Of a DNA stretch of 64,000 nucleotides, positions 25,226 through 35,196 are shown piece by piece. Position numbers and translations under genes: made by a program. The stretch is from Tianweitania aestuarii (GTDB lineage Bacteria; Pseudomonadota; Alphaproteobacteria; Rhizobiales; Rhizobiaceae). Every line of letters starts with the position of its first letter. The first letter of the stretch is position 1. The notes under the pieces were generated by a model. It worked only from the letters and a program-made list of their open reading frames with translations. It searched no databases and was not told the origin of the DNA. The stretch is taken from assembly GCF_018457165.1 (NCBI RefSeq), contig NZ_JAFMNX010000003.1, positions 248,001 through 312,000 of the forward strand, given 5' to 3'.

Positions 25226-26254
25226 ATGGCGCAGAAGAAGAACCACGAAGTCGACTCCTGGCTGGCACGGCCCGACCGCACCGCCCGCATCGTGCTGGTG
25301 TATGGGCCCGACCGCGGCCTGGTCACCGAGCGTGCGCGCAAATTCGCGGTGGCCACCGGCATTGCTCTGGATGATCCCTTTGCTGTCGTCAGGCTCGATG
25401 CCGCTGAAATCGACTCCGATCCCGGGCGCTTGTTCGATGAGGTGAAAACCTTTTCGATGTTCAGCAGCCAGCGGCTGATCTGGATCCGTAATGCCGGAGC
25501 GCAAAAGGCGTTCGCCGATGCGATCAAGGATCTTGCCAAGGATCCGCCTGCCGACGCTTTGGTGCTGATCGAGGGTGGTGATCTCAAGAAAGGTGCTGGA
25601 GTGCGGGGCGTCGTGGAAACGGCGTTCAGCGGCATGGCTCTGCCTTGCTACAGTGACGACCCACGGGCGGTGGACACTTTGATCGATGAAGTCCTGCAAC
25701 GATATAACTTACGCATTGCCCTGCCCGCGCGCACCCGCTTGAAGGCACTGCTTGGTGGCGATCGGCTGGCATCACGCGGCGAGATCGAGAAGCTTGCGCT
25801 TTACTGCCACGGCAAGTCGGAAATCCTGGAAGACGATGTCGCCTTGCTGATCGGCGATGTGTCGGCAACATCCGCCGATGATGCGCTCAATGCTGCGCTC
25901 AAAGGCGATGTTCCTGGCTTCCAGCAGGCGCTTCAACGCTTCAAGTCCGCAGGGGGTAACAGAACCACCCTGCTCCTGTCCGCACTGCGCCAGCTGCAGA
26001 TTGTGCAAACCCTGCGCGCGGAAATGCAGACGTCCAATCGGCCTGCCGGCGCGGTAATCGGCTCGGCACGGCCGCCACTCTACTTTGATCGCAAAACCGC
26101 AGTGGAACGTGCTTTGACGCGCTTTTCACTGGCGCAAGCGTCGGCCGCCCTGCAACGCGTGCAGGCAGCCGTTTTGGAAAGCCGGCGCTATCCTGACCTC
26201 AGCGACTCGATTATCGAGCGCTGTCTTCTTGGCCTGACGCTGCACCGCTCCTGA
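25226..26254 (+). CDS. holA: DNA polymerase III subunit delta
   Basis: A 342-residue clamp-loader subunit. Typical features are RIVLVYGPDRGLVTERARKF near the N-terminus, LFDEVKTFSMFSSQRLIWIR, the loop NRTTLLLSALRQLQIVQTLR in the collar domain, and the closing SDSIIERCLLGLTL. In many Rhizobiales holA follows leuS and lptE; here the upstream neighbour is the divergent lipid trio, and no lptE frame lies in the 149-base gap. It is convergent with parB, 12 bases apart. Confidence 0.93.
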   Translation: MAQKKNHEVDSWLARPDRTARIVLVYGPDRGLVTERARKFAVATGIALDDPFAVVRLDAAEIDSDPGRLFDEVKTFSMFSSQRLIWIRNAGAQKAFADAIKDLAKDPPADALVLIEGGDLKKGAGVRGVVETAFSGMALPCYSDDPRAVDTLIDEVLQRYNLRIALPARTRLKALLGGDRLASRGEIEKLALYCHGKSEILEDDVALLIGDVSATSADDALNAALKGDVPGFQQALQRFKSAGGNRTTLLLSALRQLQIVQTLRAEMQTSNRPAGAVIGSARPPLYFDRKTAVERALTRFSLAQASAALQRVQAAVLESRRYPDLSDSIIERCLLGLTLHRS

Positions 26255-26266
26255 AGGTGTTCGGGA

Positions 26267-27139
26267 TCAAGCCTGAAGACGGCGGCAAAGCTCGTCGAGT
26301 TGTTCGAGCGAGCGGTAAGCGATCTTGATCTCGCCGCCCTTTTCCTTGTGCTGGATGGTCACGCGCAATCCAGTTTGATCCGACAGCATTTTCTCAAGCG
26401 CGAGCGTATCCGCATCCTTGGCGTTGTCATTGGTACGCGACGGCGTCGGCGTCTTGCTTTCGGGCGCTTGTGCCAGGGCCTCGGCCTGACGTACCGACAG
26501 GCCTTCTTCAACGATGCGCTTGGCCAGGCCTGAAGGATCAGCCGCCGTGACTAGGGTTCGTGCATGACCAGCCGACAGTGTGCCGCTGGTTAGCATGTCC
26601 TGGATGATGGTCGGGAGCTTCAACAAGCGCAGCGTATTGGCGACATGGCTGCGGCTCTTGCCGATGACCTGTCCGAGATCAGCCTGCGTATAGCTGTGTT
26701 CATCGATCAGTTGCTGATAACCCATTGCTTCTTCAACAGGATTGAGATCAGCACGCTGAACGTTCTCGACAATGGCAAGCTCGAGAGCAACGCGATCATC
26801 GACCTCACGGATCAGAACCGGAAGCTGCGTAATGCCAGCGCGCTGCGATGCCCGCCACCGGCGTTCGCCAGCGATGATCTCATAGGTTCCTTCTACGCGG
26901 CCCGGCCGCACGATGACCGGCTGCACGACGCCGTGTTCGCGAATCGATTGCGCCAGATCCGTCAGATCGTTCTCACCGAAGGTCCGACGCGGGTTGCGCG
27001 GGTTGGCGACTACCATCTCGATCGGTACAACACCATCAGCGCGCGCAACCGGCGCTTGTGTTTCCTCAGGCCGATCAATCTCGCCGATCAAAGCAGCCAA
27101 GCCGCGACCTAGGCGGCGTTTTCCGGTTTCTTCACTCAT
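26267..27139 (-). CDS. parB: Chromosome-partitioning protein ParB
   Basis: A 290-residue DNA-binding CTPase that loads at parS and spreads. The N-terminal RLGRGLAALIGEI is the ParA-stimulating segment. The CTP-binding box reads EIIAGERRWRASQRAGITQL; the helix-turn-helix is YTQADLGQVIGKSRSHVANT; the C-terminal dimer domain ends GEIKIAYRSLEQLDELCRR. It follows parA by one base. Matching parS candidates are found in rsmG and at the mnmE/mnmG junction. Confidence 0.97.
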   Translation of the reverse strand: MSEETGKRRLGRGLAALIGEIDRPEETQAPVARADGVVPIEMVVANPRNPRRTFGENDLTDLAQSIREHGVVQPVIVRPGRVEGTYEIIAGERRWRASQRAGITQLPVLIREVDDRVALELAIVENVQRADLNPVEEAMGYQQLIDEHSYTQADLGQVIGKSRSHVANTLRLLKLPTIIQDMLTSGTLSAGHARTLVTAADPSGLAKRIVEEGLSVRQAEALAQAPESKTPTPSRTNDNAKDADTLALEKMLSDQTGLRVTIQHKEKGGEIKIAYRSLEQLDELCRRLQA

Positions 27140-27140
27140 A

Positions 27141-27917
27141 TCAAGCTGCCTTCAAACGCCGTTCGCGCCGGATGACCTCGGTGGCCAGTTGGAGATAAGC
27201 CTGGCTACCCGAGCATTTCAGATCATACAAAATGGCTGGTTTGCCATGGGAAGGCGCTTCGGAAATCCGCACATTGCGCGGAATGACCGTTTCATAAACC
27301 TTGTCGCCCATATGGGCTCGAACATCATCCACCACCTGGTTCGCCAGATTGTTGCGCCCATCATACATCGTCAGCACGATGCCTTGGATGATCAACTGCG
27401 GGTTGATCGTCTGCCGGACCATATCGACGGTTCGCAAAAGCTGGCTGAGACCTTCAAGTGCGAAGAACTCGCACTGCAACGGCACCAGAACCGAATCTGC
27501 GGCAGCCATGGCATTGATGGTCAAAAGGTTCAGCGAAGGTGGGCAATCCACCAAAACATAGGAAAAGAGATCCTGCGCATCGCCCAGCGCCGACTTCAAG
27601 CGCGTCGTGCGATCGGGGAGGGCAGCGATCTCCATCTCAACCCCAAGTAGGTCCATTGTGGATGGAACAATCCAGAGATTGGGAACGACTGTTTGGATGG
27701 CCACTTCAGAGAGCGGCGTCTTGTCTGCCAGAACATCATAAGAGGAGAGGGTGCGATCTTCCTTGTCGATCCCCAGCCCGGTGCTCGCATTGCCCTGCGG
27801 ATCCAGGTCAACGATCAGCACGCGCTCACCAATGGCGGCGAGGGCAGTCGCAAGGTTAATAGCGGTGGTCGTCTTACCGACACCGCCTTTTTGATTGGCC
27901 AGAGTTATGATGCGCAT
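27141..27917 (-). CDS. parA: Chromosome-partitioning ATPase ParA
   Basis: A 258-residue deviant-Walker ATPase. The P-loop is LANQKGGVGKTTTAINLATA at residue 6 onward, and the further motifs VLIVDLDPQGNASTGLG and YVLVDCPPSLNLLTINA are complete. It binds nucleoid DNA and drives ParB-parS complexes apart. Together with rsmG, mnmG and mnmE it forms the conserved chromosomal partition locus near the origin. No gene lies between it and rsmG (25-base gap). Confidence 0.97.
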   Translation of the reverse strand: MRIITLANQKGGVGKTTTAINLATALAAIGERVLIVDLDPQGNASTGLGIDKEDRTLSSYDVLADKTPLSEVAIQTVVPNLWIVPSTMDLLGVEMEIAALPDRTTRLKSALGDAQDLFSYVLVDCPPSLNLLTINAMAAADSVLVPLQCEFFALEGLSQLLRTVDMVRQTINPQLIIQGIVLTMYDGRNNLANQVVDDVRAHMGDKVYETVIPRNVRISEAPSHGKPAILYDLKCSGSQAYLQLATEVIRRERRLKAA

Positions 27918-27942
27918 TGGCTAACCACATTGAGTTTCGCGC

Positions 27943-28581
27943 CTACAGCCGTCGAACGGCAGTGATATCCAAAATCACGCTGTCGGAATCAACCAGGCTT
28001 GCGTGTTCTAACAGATCGAATGCCCACAGCCTACGCGCATCGGCCAACTCATCCTGAAATCCACGGCCTTTGTGCAAGAGGGCTCGGGATGATGGGCTTC
28101 CAAAGCCGTTCGTCCAGTCGAGCATACGGTCAAGCGGGGCGAATGCGCGTGCTGTGATGGTAGTCTCAGGTGCGCTGAGAAGGCTTGCGTCTAGTTCCTC
28201 AACACGTATCGTCAGAACCTCCGCGTTGAGATCTAAGGCAGCTATTGCCTGCCGGAGGTAAGCAGACTTCTTCACGTTGCTTTCAACTAGCGTGACCTTC
28301 GAACCCGATTTCGTCTCTAGCACCGCAATAACGAGAGCGGGAAAGCCACTTCCTGAGCCGAGATCGATCCATGACTTGGTTGAACCACGCCAGCGCCAAA
28401 TCTGGGCGCTATCAAGAAAGTGGCGGTGCCAAGCTACGTTCAAAGTAGCTGGCGAAACCAGATTGATCGTCTTAGCCCACTTCAAGAAGAAAGCTTCCAG
28501 GCGAATCATCTTTTCAGCTGTTTCACGTGAAACGTCAGGTGCAATAGCCTGAAGTGATTCGATCTTTTCGCTCGGTGTCAT
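27943..28581 (-). CDS. rsmG: 16S rRNA (guanine-N7) methyltransferase RsmG
   Basis: A 212-residue SAM-dependent enzyme that methylates 16S rRNA in the 530 region (G527 in E. coli). The SAM-binding loop is [19 protein letters not shown] near residue 70; the early segment [20 protein letters not shown] is typical. Its ATG overlaps the mnmG stop by four bases. It carries a near-perfect parS sequence within codons of the N-terminal part, so the DNA serves both as gene and as centromere. Confidence 0.95.
   Translation of the reverse strand: MTPSEKIESLQAIAPDVSRETAEKMIRLEAFFLKWAKTINLVSPATLNVAWHRHFLDSAQIWRWRGSTKSWIDLGSGSGFPALVIAVLETKSGSKVTLVESNVKKSAYLRQAIAALDLNAEVLTIRVEELDASLLSAPETTITARAFAPLDRMLDWTNGFGSPSSRALLHKGRGFQDELADARRLWAFDLLEHASLVDSDSVILDITAVRRL
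28519..28534. other. parS centromere site inside rsmG
   Basis: TGTTTCACGTGAAACG matches the chromosomal parS consensus TGTTTCACGTGAAACA at 15 of 16 positions, and the inner 14 bases form a perfect palindrome (28520-28533). It lies 600 bases from parA and about 6.3 kb from the probable origin, as expected for the main ParB loading site. Confidence 0.92.
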
Positions 28582-30437
28582 ATGGCAGCTTGCGTCCGAT
28601 GAGCATGCGCCAAAACCAGCGACAGAGCAGAGGGCGTCATCCCCTCGATCTTCTGCGCCACAGCCAGAGAAGAAGGCTTCGTGGCGGTAAGCTTGGCTTT
28701 GAGCTCATTCGACAAGCCTGAGATGGCCGCGTAGTTCAGATCTAAAGGCAAGCTCCTGGCTTCCTCTCTTCGCAACATCGAAGCATCAGCTTCCTGGCGG
28801 TCGAGATAAACCGAGTATTTCGCCTTGATCTCCAACGCCTCTCTCGCTGCAACGCTCAAGGCACCGACTTCGGGCCAAACACGAATAACATCTTCGAGAT
28901 CGATGCCGCTGCTGGAAAGCATATCAAAGGCCGACCTGACACGACCATCGAGGTTTACCTCCAGCCCTGATTGGCGAAGCTGGTTAGGTGATGCCTTCAG
29001 GGTCGAGAGAAGACTCATGCCACGGGCAATTTCATCCTCATATGTAATGTAAGCTGATGCACGCCGATTAGACGCAAGCCCCAACCTCGTCGCCATCGGC
29101 GTCAAACGTTCATCAGCGTTGTCGGGCCGAAGCGAGAGTCTGAACTCCGCTCGCGAGGTGAACATGCGATAAGGCTCACTCACGCCACGCGTGACGAGGT
29201 CATCCACCATCACGCCTAGGTAGCTTTCCGTGCGGCTCATACGAACCACGTTGTCTCCGCCAGCAGTGCGCGCGGCGTTCAGCCCAGCAAGAAGGCCTTG
29301 CGCCGCGGCTTCTTCGTAACCCGTCGTCCCATTGATTTGCCCAGCGAGGAACAAGCCGGGGAGGCGCTTGCATTCAAGCGAGTGATCCAGTTCGCGCGGA
29401 TCGGCGTAGTCATACTCGATGGCGTAACCTGGCTGCAGAATGCGCGTATGTTCTAAACCTGGCATGGAATGGATGATTGCCTGTTGCACATCTTCAGGCA
29501 GAGAGGTGCTGATGCCGTTCGGATAAACTGTGTCATCGTCCAAACCTTCCGGTTCCAGGAAGACCTGGTGACCGTCACGATCGCCGAAACGTACCACCTT
29601 GTCTTCGATGGAAGGGCAGTAGCGTGGGCCAACGCCGGTGATTGAACCCGAATACATCGCCGAACGGTGCAGGTTCTCGCGAATGACGTTGTGGGTCATT
29701 AGCGTTGTCCGGGTAATGCCACAGGCAATCTGCGGCACCTCGATTTTAGCCGTCAACAATGAGAAAGGCTTTGGGTCCGCATCAGCTTCCTGTTTTTCAA
29801 GAGCGTCCCAGTTGATCGTTCTTCCATCCAGGCGGGGAGGGGTACCGGTTTTCAACCTGCCGAGTTGCAAGTGATCTCGGAGCCTAACGGAAAGCGCATT
29901 AGACGGTTGTTCGCCCACGCGACCCGCGGGCCAGGTACGATCCCCTAAGTGGATGATCCCGCCTAGAAAAGTACCCGTCGTGAGGACAACAGCACCACAA
30001 AAGAGTTCAGACCCGTCGGATAGAACAACACCAGAGACCCGCCCCTCATCAAGAACAAGATCGGCGACCTCGCCATCCAAAAGGGTTAGGCCTTCTTGTT
30101 CCTGCAATAGTGTCTGAATAGCCGACCGGTAGAGCTTTCGATCAGCCTGCGTGCGCGGTCCGCGAACGGCTGGCCCTTTGCGCCGGTTCAACATTCGGAA
30201 CTGAATGCCTGATCGATCTGCGGCCCTGCCAATCAGGCCATCAAGCGCATCGACCTCGCGCACAAGGTGTCCCTTGCCCAATCCGCCGATCGCTGGATTG
30301 CACGACATCACCCCGATCTTAGTGACATCCATGGTGATGAGGGCTGTGCGGGCCCCGAGCCGAGCAGAAGCAGCAGCGGCCTCGCAGCCGGCATGACCGC
30401 CGCCAACCACAATGACATCATAGCTGTTGTTTGACAT
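28578..30437 (-). CDS. mnmG: tRNA uridine-5-carboxymethylaminomethyl enzyme MnmG (GidA)
   Basis: A 619-residue FAD enzyme that, with MnmE, modifies U34 of certain tRNAs. The FAD motif is [20 protein letters not shown], followed by [39 protein letters not shown] and the later [20 protein letters not shown]. The C-terminal helical domain that binds MnmE is complete. I use the ATG at 30437; an ATG eight codons upstream overlaps the mnmE stop and is also possible. Those extra codons contain the degenerate parS site. Confidence 0.96.
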   Translation of the reverse strand: MSNNSYDVIVVGGGHAGCEAAAASARLGARTALITMDVTKIGVMSCNPAIGGLGKGHLVREVDALDGLIGRAADRSGIQFRMLNRRKGPAVRGPRTQADRKLYRSAIQTLLQEQEGLTLLDGEVADLVLDEGRVSGVVLSDGSELFCGAVVLTTGTFLGGIIHLGDRTWPAGRVGEQPSNALSVRLRDHLQLGRLKTGTPPRLDGRTINWDALEKQEADADPKPFSLLTAKIEVPQIACGITRTTLMTHNVIRENLHRSAMYSGSITGVGPRYCPSIEDKVVRFGDRDGHQVFLEPEGLDDDTVYPNGISTSLPEDVQQAIIHSMPGLEHTRILQPGYAIEYDYADPRELDHSLECKRLPGLFLAGQINGTTGYEEAAAQGLLAGLNAARTAGGDNVVRMSRTESYLGVMVDDLVTRGVSEPYRMFTSRAEFRLSLRPDNADERLTPMATRLGLASNRRASAYITYEDEIARGMSLLSTLKASPNQLRQSGLEVNLDGRVRSAFDMLSSSGIDLEDVIRVWPEVGALSVAAREALEIKAKYSVYLDRQEADASMLRREEARSLPLDLNYAAISGLSNELKAKLTATKPSSLAVAQKIEGMTPSALSLVLAHAHRTQAAI

Positions 30438-30444
30438 AGCTCTG

Positions 30445-30460
30445 TGTTTCACGTGAGTCA
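30445..30460. other. Degenerate parS-like site at mnmE/mnmG junction
   Basis: TGTTTCACGTGAGTCA matches parS at 14 of 16 positions; the left arm and the CACGTG core are intact and two bases in the right arm differ. It spans the end of mnmE and the space before mnmG, 1.9 kb from the better site, so it may be a secondary ParB site. Confidence 0.55.
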
Positions 30461-31765
30461 TTTCCCGATACAGAAGCGTGAGAAGACAACATCTAAAAGA
30501 TCATCGACGCCGATGACGCCGGTAATATGACCAAGATGGTCCGCTGCGATCCGCAATTCCTCAGCGCATAACTCGAGTGCAAGGTCTGGTACCTCAGCTC
30601 GACGAAGCGCATCGACTGTTTCGCGAAGATGGTGAATGTGCCTATCACGGCTCGGTAGAACTGAAGAGCCCCCAGCTTCAGCTTGAACCCGAACTTGAAT
30701 CGCTGAAAGCAGCTCCGCAATCCCCTGATTTGAGCTGACGGATATAAGGAAATCGGCACCCGCCTGATTTCTCAATAGATCAGCTTTCGTCGCCACAAAA
30801 ACGCTTGGACGCTCGCCGTCCAGTTGCTCAGGTCGAGAGGTGCCAGCGACATAGAGCTGGAGAACAAGATCGGCTTGTTGAACTGCCTCACGCGCTCGCT
30901 CGATGCCGATCCGCTCGACCTTGTTGTCTGTCTCGCGCAGCCCGGCTGTGTCGGTCAACACGACCTTGTAGCCGCCGAGATCCAGGGCAACTTCAATGAG
31001 ATCTCTGGTTGTTCCGGCTTCATCTGAGACGATCGCAACATCACGGCGGGCAAGAGCGTTCAACAGGCTCGACTTCCCGACATTGGGCTCACCGACAATT
31101 ACGACGCGAAAGCCGTCGCGTAAAATCTCGCCGGATCGCGCATGTCGAAGATGCTCTTCAATTGTCGAACTCAGGGCGTGAACCTGATCGAGCACGGTAT
31201 CGGCAACAGAGCCGGGAACATCCGCTTCATCCGCGAAATCGAGATCGGCTTCGATCAGGGCCCGTGCTTCGATCAGCCTCGAGCGCCAATTCGAGTAGAG
31301 CGCATCTTGCTGCCCACCAGCGTTGCGAATGGCAAAGCGGCGCTGCGCTTCTGTCTCGGCTGAGATGAGATCTGCTACGCCTTCAGCAGCAGTCAGATCC
31401 ATACGGCCATTGATAAAGGCGCGCCGGGTGAACTCACCGGCTTCAGCAGGTCGTGTTCGGGGATAGGCGCCAATCGCATCGAGAACCGCACGAAGAACGG
31501 CTTTGCCCCCATGAAGGTGCAGTTCGACCACTGGCTCCCCGGTGAAGCTTGCTCCTTCGGGAAAGAACAAGGTGAGGGCGCGGTCAAGCGTTTCACCAAT
31601 TGGATCCTTCAAGGTCAGCAAACGAGCGACGCGTGGTTCAACACTCCGCCCGCTCAAATCTGCCAGGATTGTCTCGGCATTCGATCCGGAAATGCGGACA
31701 ACGGCAATGCCAGCCGGCAAGGCGCCGGAAGAGAGAGCGTAGATCGTGTCGCTTGCATGGGCCAT
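30458..31765 (-). CDS. mnmE: tRNA modification GTPase MnmE
   Basis: A 435-residue G protein, partner of MnmG. The N-terminal tetrahydrofolate-binding domain opens [20 protein letters not shown]. The G domain shows [20 protein letters not shown], the [20 protein letters not shown] switch and VATKADLL, where the usual NKxD is TKAD. The protein ends FCIGK, the exact C-terminal motif with its catalytic cysteine. Start at the ATG 31765, just downstream of the rho terminator. Confidence 0.96.
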   Translation of the reverse strand: MAHASDTIYALSSGALPAGIAVVRISGSNAETILADLSGRSVEPRVARLLTLKDPIGETLDRALTLFFPEGASFTGEPVVELHLHGGKAVLRAVLDAIGAYPRTRPAEAGEFTRRAFINGRMDLTAAEGVADLISAETEAQRRFAIRNAGGQQDALYSNWRSRLIEARALIEADLDFADEADVPGSVADTVLDQVHALSSTIEEHLRHARSGEILRDGFRVVIVGEPNVGKSSLLNALARRDVAIVSDEAGTTRDLIEVALDLGGYKVVLTDTAGLRETDNKVERIGIERAREAVQQADLVLQLYVAGTSRPEQLDGERPSVFVATKADLLRNQAGADFLISVSSNQGIAELLSAIQVRVQAEAGGSSVLPSRDRHIHHLRETVDALRRAEVPDLALELCAEELRIAADHLGHITGVIGVDDLLDVVFSRFCIGK

Positions 31766-31775
31766 CAGAATGGAA

Positions 31776-31797
31776 AAGGCCGGTTCAACCCGGCCTT
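31776..31797 (-). terminator. Probable terminator of rho
   Basis: AAGGCCGG and CCGGCCTT pair around a six-base loop; on the minus strand a short TTTT run follows. It lies between the rho stop and the mnmE start, overlapping nothing else. Confidence 0.6.
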
Positions 31798-31828
31798 CGT
31801 CCTCATCAATGTTGCGGAACCGAATCGA

Positions 31829-33094
31829 TTACGTATTCATCGATTCGAAGAATTCGGAATTGGTCTTCGTCTGCTTCAACTTGTCGATCAGGAACTCGAT
31901 GGCGTCGGTCGTGCCCATCGGCGCCAAGATGCGGCGAAGCACGAAGATCTTCTGCAGATCCTGACGCGCAATGAGGAGATCTTCCTTACGTGTTCCGGAC
32001 TTTAGAATGTCCATGGACGGGAAGATGCGCTTGTCAGCGACCTTGCGGTCGAGCACGATTTCCGAGTTGCCGGTGCCCTTGAACTCTTCGAAGATCACTT
32101 CATCCATGCGGCTGCCCGTGTCGATCAGCGCGGTCGCAATGATCGTCAGAGAGCCACCTTCTTCGATGTTACGGGCAGCACCGAAGAAGCGCTTCGGCCG
32201 CTGCAACGCGTTTGCGTCCACGCCGCCGGTCAGCACCTTGCCCGATGACGGCACGACCGTGTTGTAGGCACGACCAAGACGTGTGATCGAATCGAGCAAG
32301 ATCACGACGTCGCGGCCGTGCTCCACCAGGCGCTTGGCCTTCTCGATCACGATCTCTGCAACCTGAACGTGACGCACGGCCGGTTCGTCGAAGGTCGAGG
32401 ACACGACCTCACCCTTCACCGAACGCTGCATATCCGTGACTTCTTCCGGACGCTCGTCGATCAGAAGAACGATCAGGTAGCATTCGGGATGGTTGGTCGT
32501 AATGGAATGCGCGATATTCTGCATCAGCACGGTCTTACCCGTACGTGGCGGTGCGGTGATCAGCGCGCGCTGTCCCTTGCCGATCGGCGCCACGAGATCG
32601 ATCACACGCGGCGAGATATCTTTCGTCGTCGGATTGTCGATCTCCATCTTCAAACGCTGGTTGGGATATAGCGGCGTCAGATTGTCGAAGTGGATCTTGT
32701 GGCGGATCTTTTCAGGATCATCGAAATTGATCGTGTTGACCTTGAGGAGGGCGAAATAGCGTTCGCCTTCCTTCGGGCTGCGGATTGGCCCTTCAACCGT
32801 GTCGCCGGTCTTCAGCGAAAAGCGACGGATCTGGGAGGGCGAGATGTAGATATCGTCGGGGCCCGGAAGATAGTTGGCGCTTGCGGAGCGCAGAAAGCCG
32901 AAGCCGTCCTGCAGAACCTCGACCACGCCGTCGCCGATGATCTCGACTTCCTGCGCAGCCAATTTCTTCAAAATGGCGAACATCAGTTCCTGCTTGCGCA
33001 GAACGCTGGCGTTCTCGACTTCGAGCGTTTCAGCAAAAGCGACGAGTTCCGCCGGCTTCTTGCTCTTGAGCTCCTGGAGTTTCATTTCCTGCAT
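31829..33094 (-). CDS. rho: Transcription termination factor Rho
   Basis: A 421-residue hexameric RNA helicase, the usual length for the group. The N-terminal domain opens [20 protein letters not shown], the RNA-binding cold-shock-like part reads [20 protein letters not shown], the P-loop is [20 protein letters not shown], and the Walker B stretch is [17 protein letters not shown]. An ATG three codons in is an alternative start. It is downstream of hemE-hemJ on the minus strand, the standard origin-side order in this group. Confidence 0.97.
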   Translation of the reverse strand: MQEMKLQELKSKKPAELVAFAETLEVENASVLRKQELMFAILKKLAAQEVEIIGDGVVEVLQDGFGFLRSASANYLPGPDDIYISPSQIRRFSLKTGDTVEGPIRSPKEGERYFALLKVNTINFDDPEKIRHKIHFDNLTPLYPNQRLKMEIDNPTTKDISPRVIDLVAPIGKGQRALITAPPRTGKTVLMQNIAHSITTNHPECYLIVLLIDERPEEVTDMQRSVKGEVVSSTFDEPAVRHVQVAEIVIEKAKRLVEHGRDVVILLDSITRLGRAYNTVVPSSGKVLTGGVDANALQRPKRFFGAARNIEEGGSLTIIATALIDTGSRMDEVIFEEFKGTGNSEIVLDRKVADKRIFPSMDILKSGTRKEDLLIARQDLQKIFVLRRILAPMGTTDAIEFLIDKLKQTKTNSEFFESMNT

Positions 33095-33264
33095 GGGGAA
33101 CCTAGTGGGGATCAGATATGGGGAGTGAAGGTGCCGGCGCTTTCGGTGGAATGCAGCCTGCGGCGTCGAACGAAGAACAATCGGCGCTTACAAAGGAGGG
33201 AGGGCCTCCACATAGCTCTGTCTGTGCGACCACGCAAGATGGCTTGAAGCGATTCCTGAGTGCC

Positions 33265-33759
33265 TCAGAACGGCTTCACGATCACCAGGATCACGATCAG
33301 CACCATCAGCAAAGTTGGAACCTCGTTGATCATCCGCCAGTGCCGAGACGGACGCAGGTTCTGATCCGCTTCGAAGCGGCGTTGGGCTGCCGTGAGGTAG
33401 CCGTGCAGGCCTGAAAGAACCAGCACAAGCGCGATCTTGGCATGCAACCAGCCACCGGAAAACGCGAAGACGCGCCAGGCCAGCCAAATCCCGAAGATCC
33501 AGGTCACGATCATCGCGGGATTGATGATGGCGCGCAGCAAACGCCGTTCCATCACCTTGAACGTTTCCGATTGCGGCGTGCCGATCTCCGTATCCGCATG
33601 ATACACGAACAAGCGGGGCAAATAGAACATCCCGGCCATCCAGGAGATCACGGCCATGACGTGGATGGCCTTGGCCCAGGGATAGAACCCGTCGCCAGCC
33701 AAGGCGAACAAGAGCGCCAAGCCGGCCGCCGAAATGAGGATCGCCAGAACCCCGCGCAT
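33265..33759 (-). CDS. hemJ: Protoporphyrinogen oxidase HemJ
   Basis: A 164-residue membrane protein with about four to five hydrophobic helices, the HemJ enzyme used for the penultimate step of haem synthesis by most alphaproteobacteria. The conserved haem-ligand histidine region is YPWAKAIHVMAVISWMAGMF, and GWLHAKIALVLVLSGLHGYL and RMINEVPTLLMVLIVILV are further signatures. It follows hemE by 15 bases, so the two haem genes are one operon. Confidence 0.94.
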   Translation of the reverse strand: MRGVLAILISAAGLALLFALAGDGFYPWAKAIHVMAVISWMAGMFYLPRLFVYHADTEIGTPQSETFKVMERRLLRAIINPAMIVTWIFGIWLAWRVFAFSGGWLHAKIALVLVLSGLHGYLTAAQRRFEADQNLRPSRHWRMINEVPTLLMVLIVILVIVKPF

Positions 33760-33774
33760 CGCCTCGATCCTCGC

Positions 33775-34815
33775 TTACAACCCGGCTCGTACCTGATCCA
33801 CCATCGCCTGCACATGAGGGATCGGGGTTTGCGGCGTGATGCCGTGGCCGAGATTGAAGATCAGCGGACCAGAGCCGAGTTGCTCGAGGATCCCCGCGAC
33901 ACCTTCGCGCAGCGCTTCGCCGCCGGCTACCAGTCGCTGGGGATCGAGATTGCCCTGAACGGCACCATCGCGCTGCAGGCTGGCGGCCTGGCTCAGCGGC
34001 ACGGACCAATCAAGCCCGAGCGCGGTCACGCCTGTCTTCTGCCGATATTGCCCGTACAGCATGCCGGCACCTTTCGGGAAACCGATGATCGGGACATCAG
34101 GGAAACGGGCGCGCACTTTGCCGACGATCCGCGCCATCGGCTTCACGCACCAGCGCTCGAACGAAGCTTCGTCGAGCACGCCCGACCAGGAATCGAAGAT
34201 CTGCACGACATCCGCGCCTTCCTCGATCTGGCGGATGAGATACTCGGCCGAATGATCGGCAACGGTATTCAGGAGCTTCTCGAACAAATCAGGATACTGG
34301 AACGAGAACAAACGAGCCGGGGCCTGATCCGTCGTGCCATGTCCGGCGATCATATAGGTCGCAATCGTCCAGGGAGCGCCGCAGAAGCCGATCAGTGTGG
34401 TTTGGGGGGGCAGGGCACCACGCAGCCGTCGAACCGTCTCGTAGACCGGCGCCAGATGTTCGTGGAAGCGAGAACCGTCGAGTTCGGCGATCTCTTCCGG
34501 TCTGATCGGCGTCATCAGCGGACCGCGTCCTTCCTCGAAGCGTAGATCGCGTCCCAGCGCATGAGGAACCACGAGGATATCCGAAAACAGGATCGACGCA
34601 TCGAAGCCGAAGCGGCGGATCGGCTGCAGTGTCACTTCAACGGCAAAGTCGGGGTTGTAGCAGAGATCGAGGAAACTACCTGCCTTCTGACGCAGCTCTC
34701 GATACTCGGGAAGATAACGGCCTGCCTGGCGCATCATCCAGATCGGAGGCGGAAAGGCGGTTGAACCCTTTAGTACCTCGACTACCACGCGTCGCGGCGC
34801 TTCCATTCCTGCCAT
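33775..34815 (-). CDS. hemE: Uroporphyrinogen decarboxylase HemE
   Basis: A 346-residue cytoplasmic enzyme that decarboxylates uroporphyrinogen III to coproporphyrinogen III. The signature [20 protein letters not shown] near residue 24 and the [20 protein letters not shown] segment are complete, as is [20 protein letters not shown]. It is the first gene left of the probable replication origin and transcribed away from it, the same position as in Caulobacter and rhizobia. An ATG three codons in is an alternative start. Confidence 0.97.
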   Translation of the reverse strand: MAGMEAPRRVVVEVLKGSTAFPPPIWMMRQAGRYLPEYRELRQKAGSFLDLCYNPDFAVEVTLQPIRRFGFDASILFSDILVVPHALGRDLRFEEGRGPLMTPIRPEEIAELDGSRFHEHLAPVYETVRRLRGALPPQTTLIGFCGAPWTIATYMIAGHGTTDQAPARLFSFQYPDLFEKLLNTVADHSAEYLIRQIEEGADVVQIFDSWSGVLDEASFERWCVKPMARIVGKVRARFPDVPIIGFPKGAGMLYGQYRQKTGVTALGLDWSVPLSQAASLQRDGAVQGNLDPQRLVAGGEALREGVAGILEQLGSGPLIFNLGHGITPQTPIPHVQAMVDQVRAGL

Positions 34816-35196
34816 CCTAATAAAGAAAATATCTTATCTAAGAGTCTTTTGTTTCTATGACTCTGTTCGTAACGGGAGTTCAACATTACCCACACTTCCC
34901 GCGTCGATGCGTCACTGCCGAAGCGCGGCGGGGAAGAATGGGCAGGCAACATGTCAATCACGGGGATAACTGCAAATTCCGTTTGCAAGTCAACGGCTTG
35001 TTTGAAGCCTGTTTAATCGGATTTGCAAACCCGGTATGAACAAGCCGACGTCGTCCACGATCTCCCCAGCCATCACGTAACCATTGCCCGATCGTCGTGA
35101 ATTGTGGACAAATCGGCCTCTATCCCGCCTGCTCTTCCACAGGCCTCCGAACCGTCCCGCCTTTTCCACAGAACCCCACAGGACAGGCTAAAGAGT
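34816..35196. other. Probable chromosomal replication origin (oriC)
   Basis: A 381-base gene-free stretch between hemE and the PPSR gene, the location of oriC in Caulobacter and Sinorhizobium. DnaA-box-like 9-mers (TTATCCACA): TTACCCACA at 34886-34894 (8/9), TTATCCCCG on the minus strand at 34961-34969 (7/9), TTGTCCACA on the minus strand at 35103-35111 (8/9), TCTTCCACA at 35133-35141 (7/9) and TTTTCCACA at 35162-35170 (8/9). An AT-rich patch at 34818-34862 could be the unwinding element. Genes on both sides are transcribed outward. No CtrA TTAA-N7-TTAA site was found. Confidence 0.8.

Noticed and set aside
35104-35196. Upstream GTG start for the PPSR gene
   Set aside because: It would place coding sequence over two DnaA boxes and add 31 residues absent from the family.
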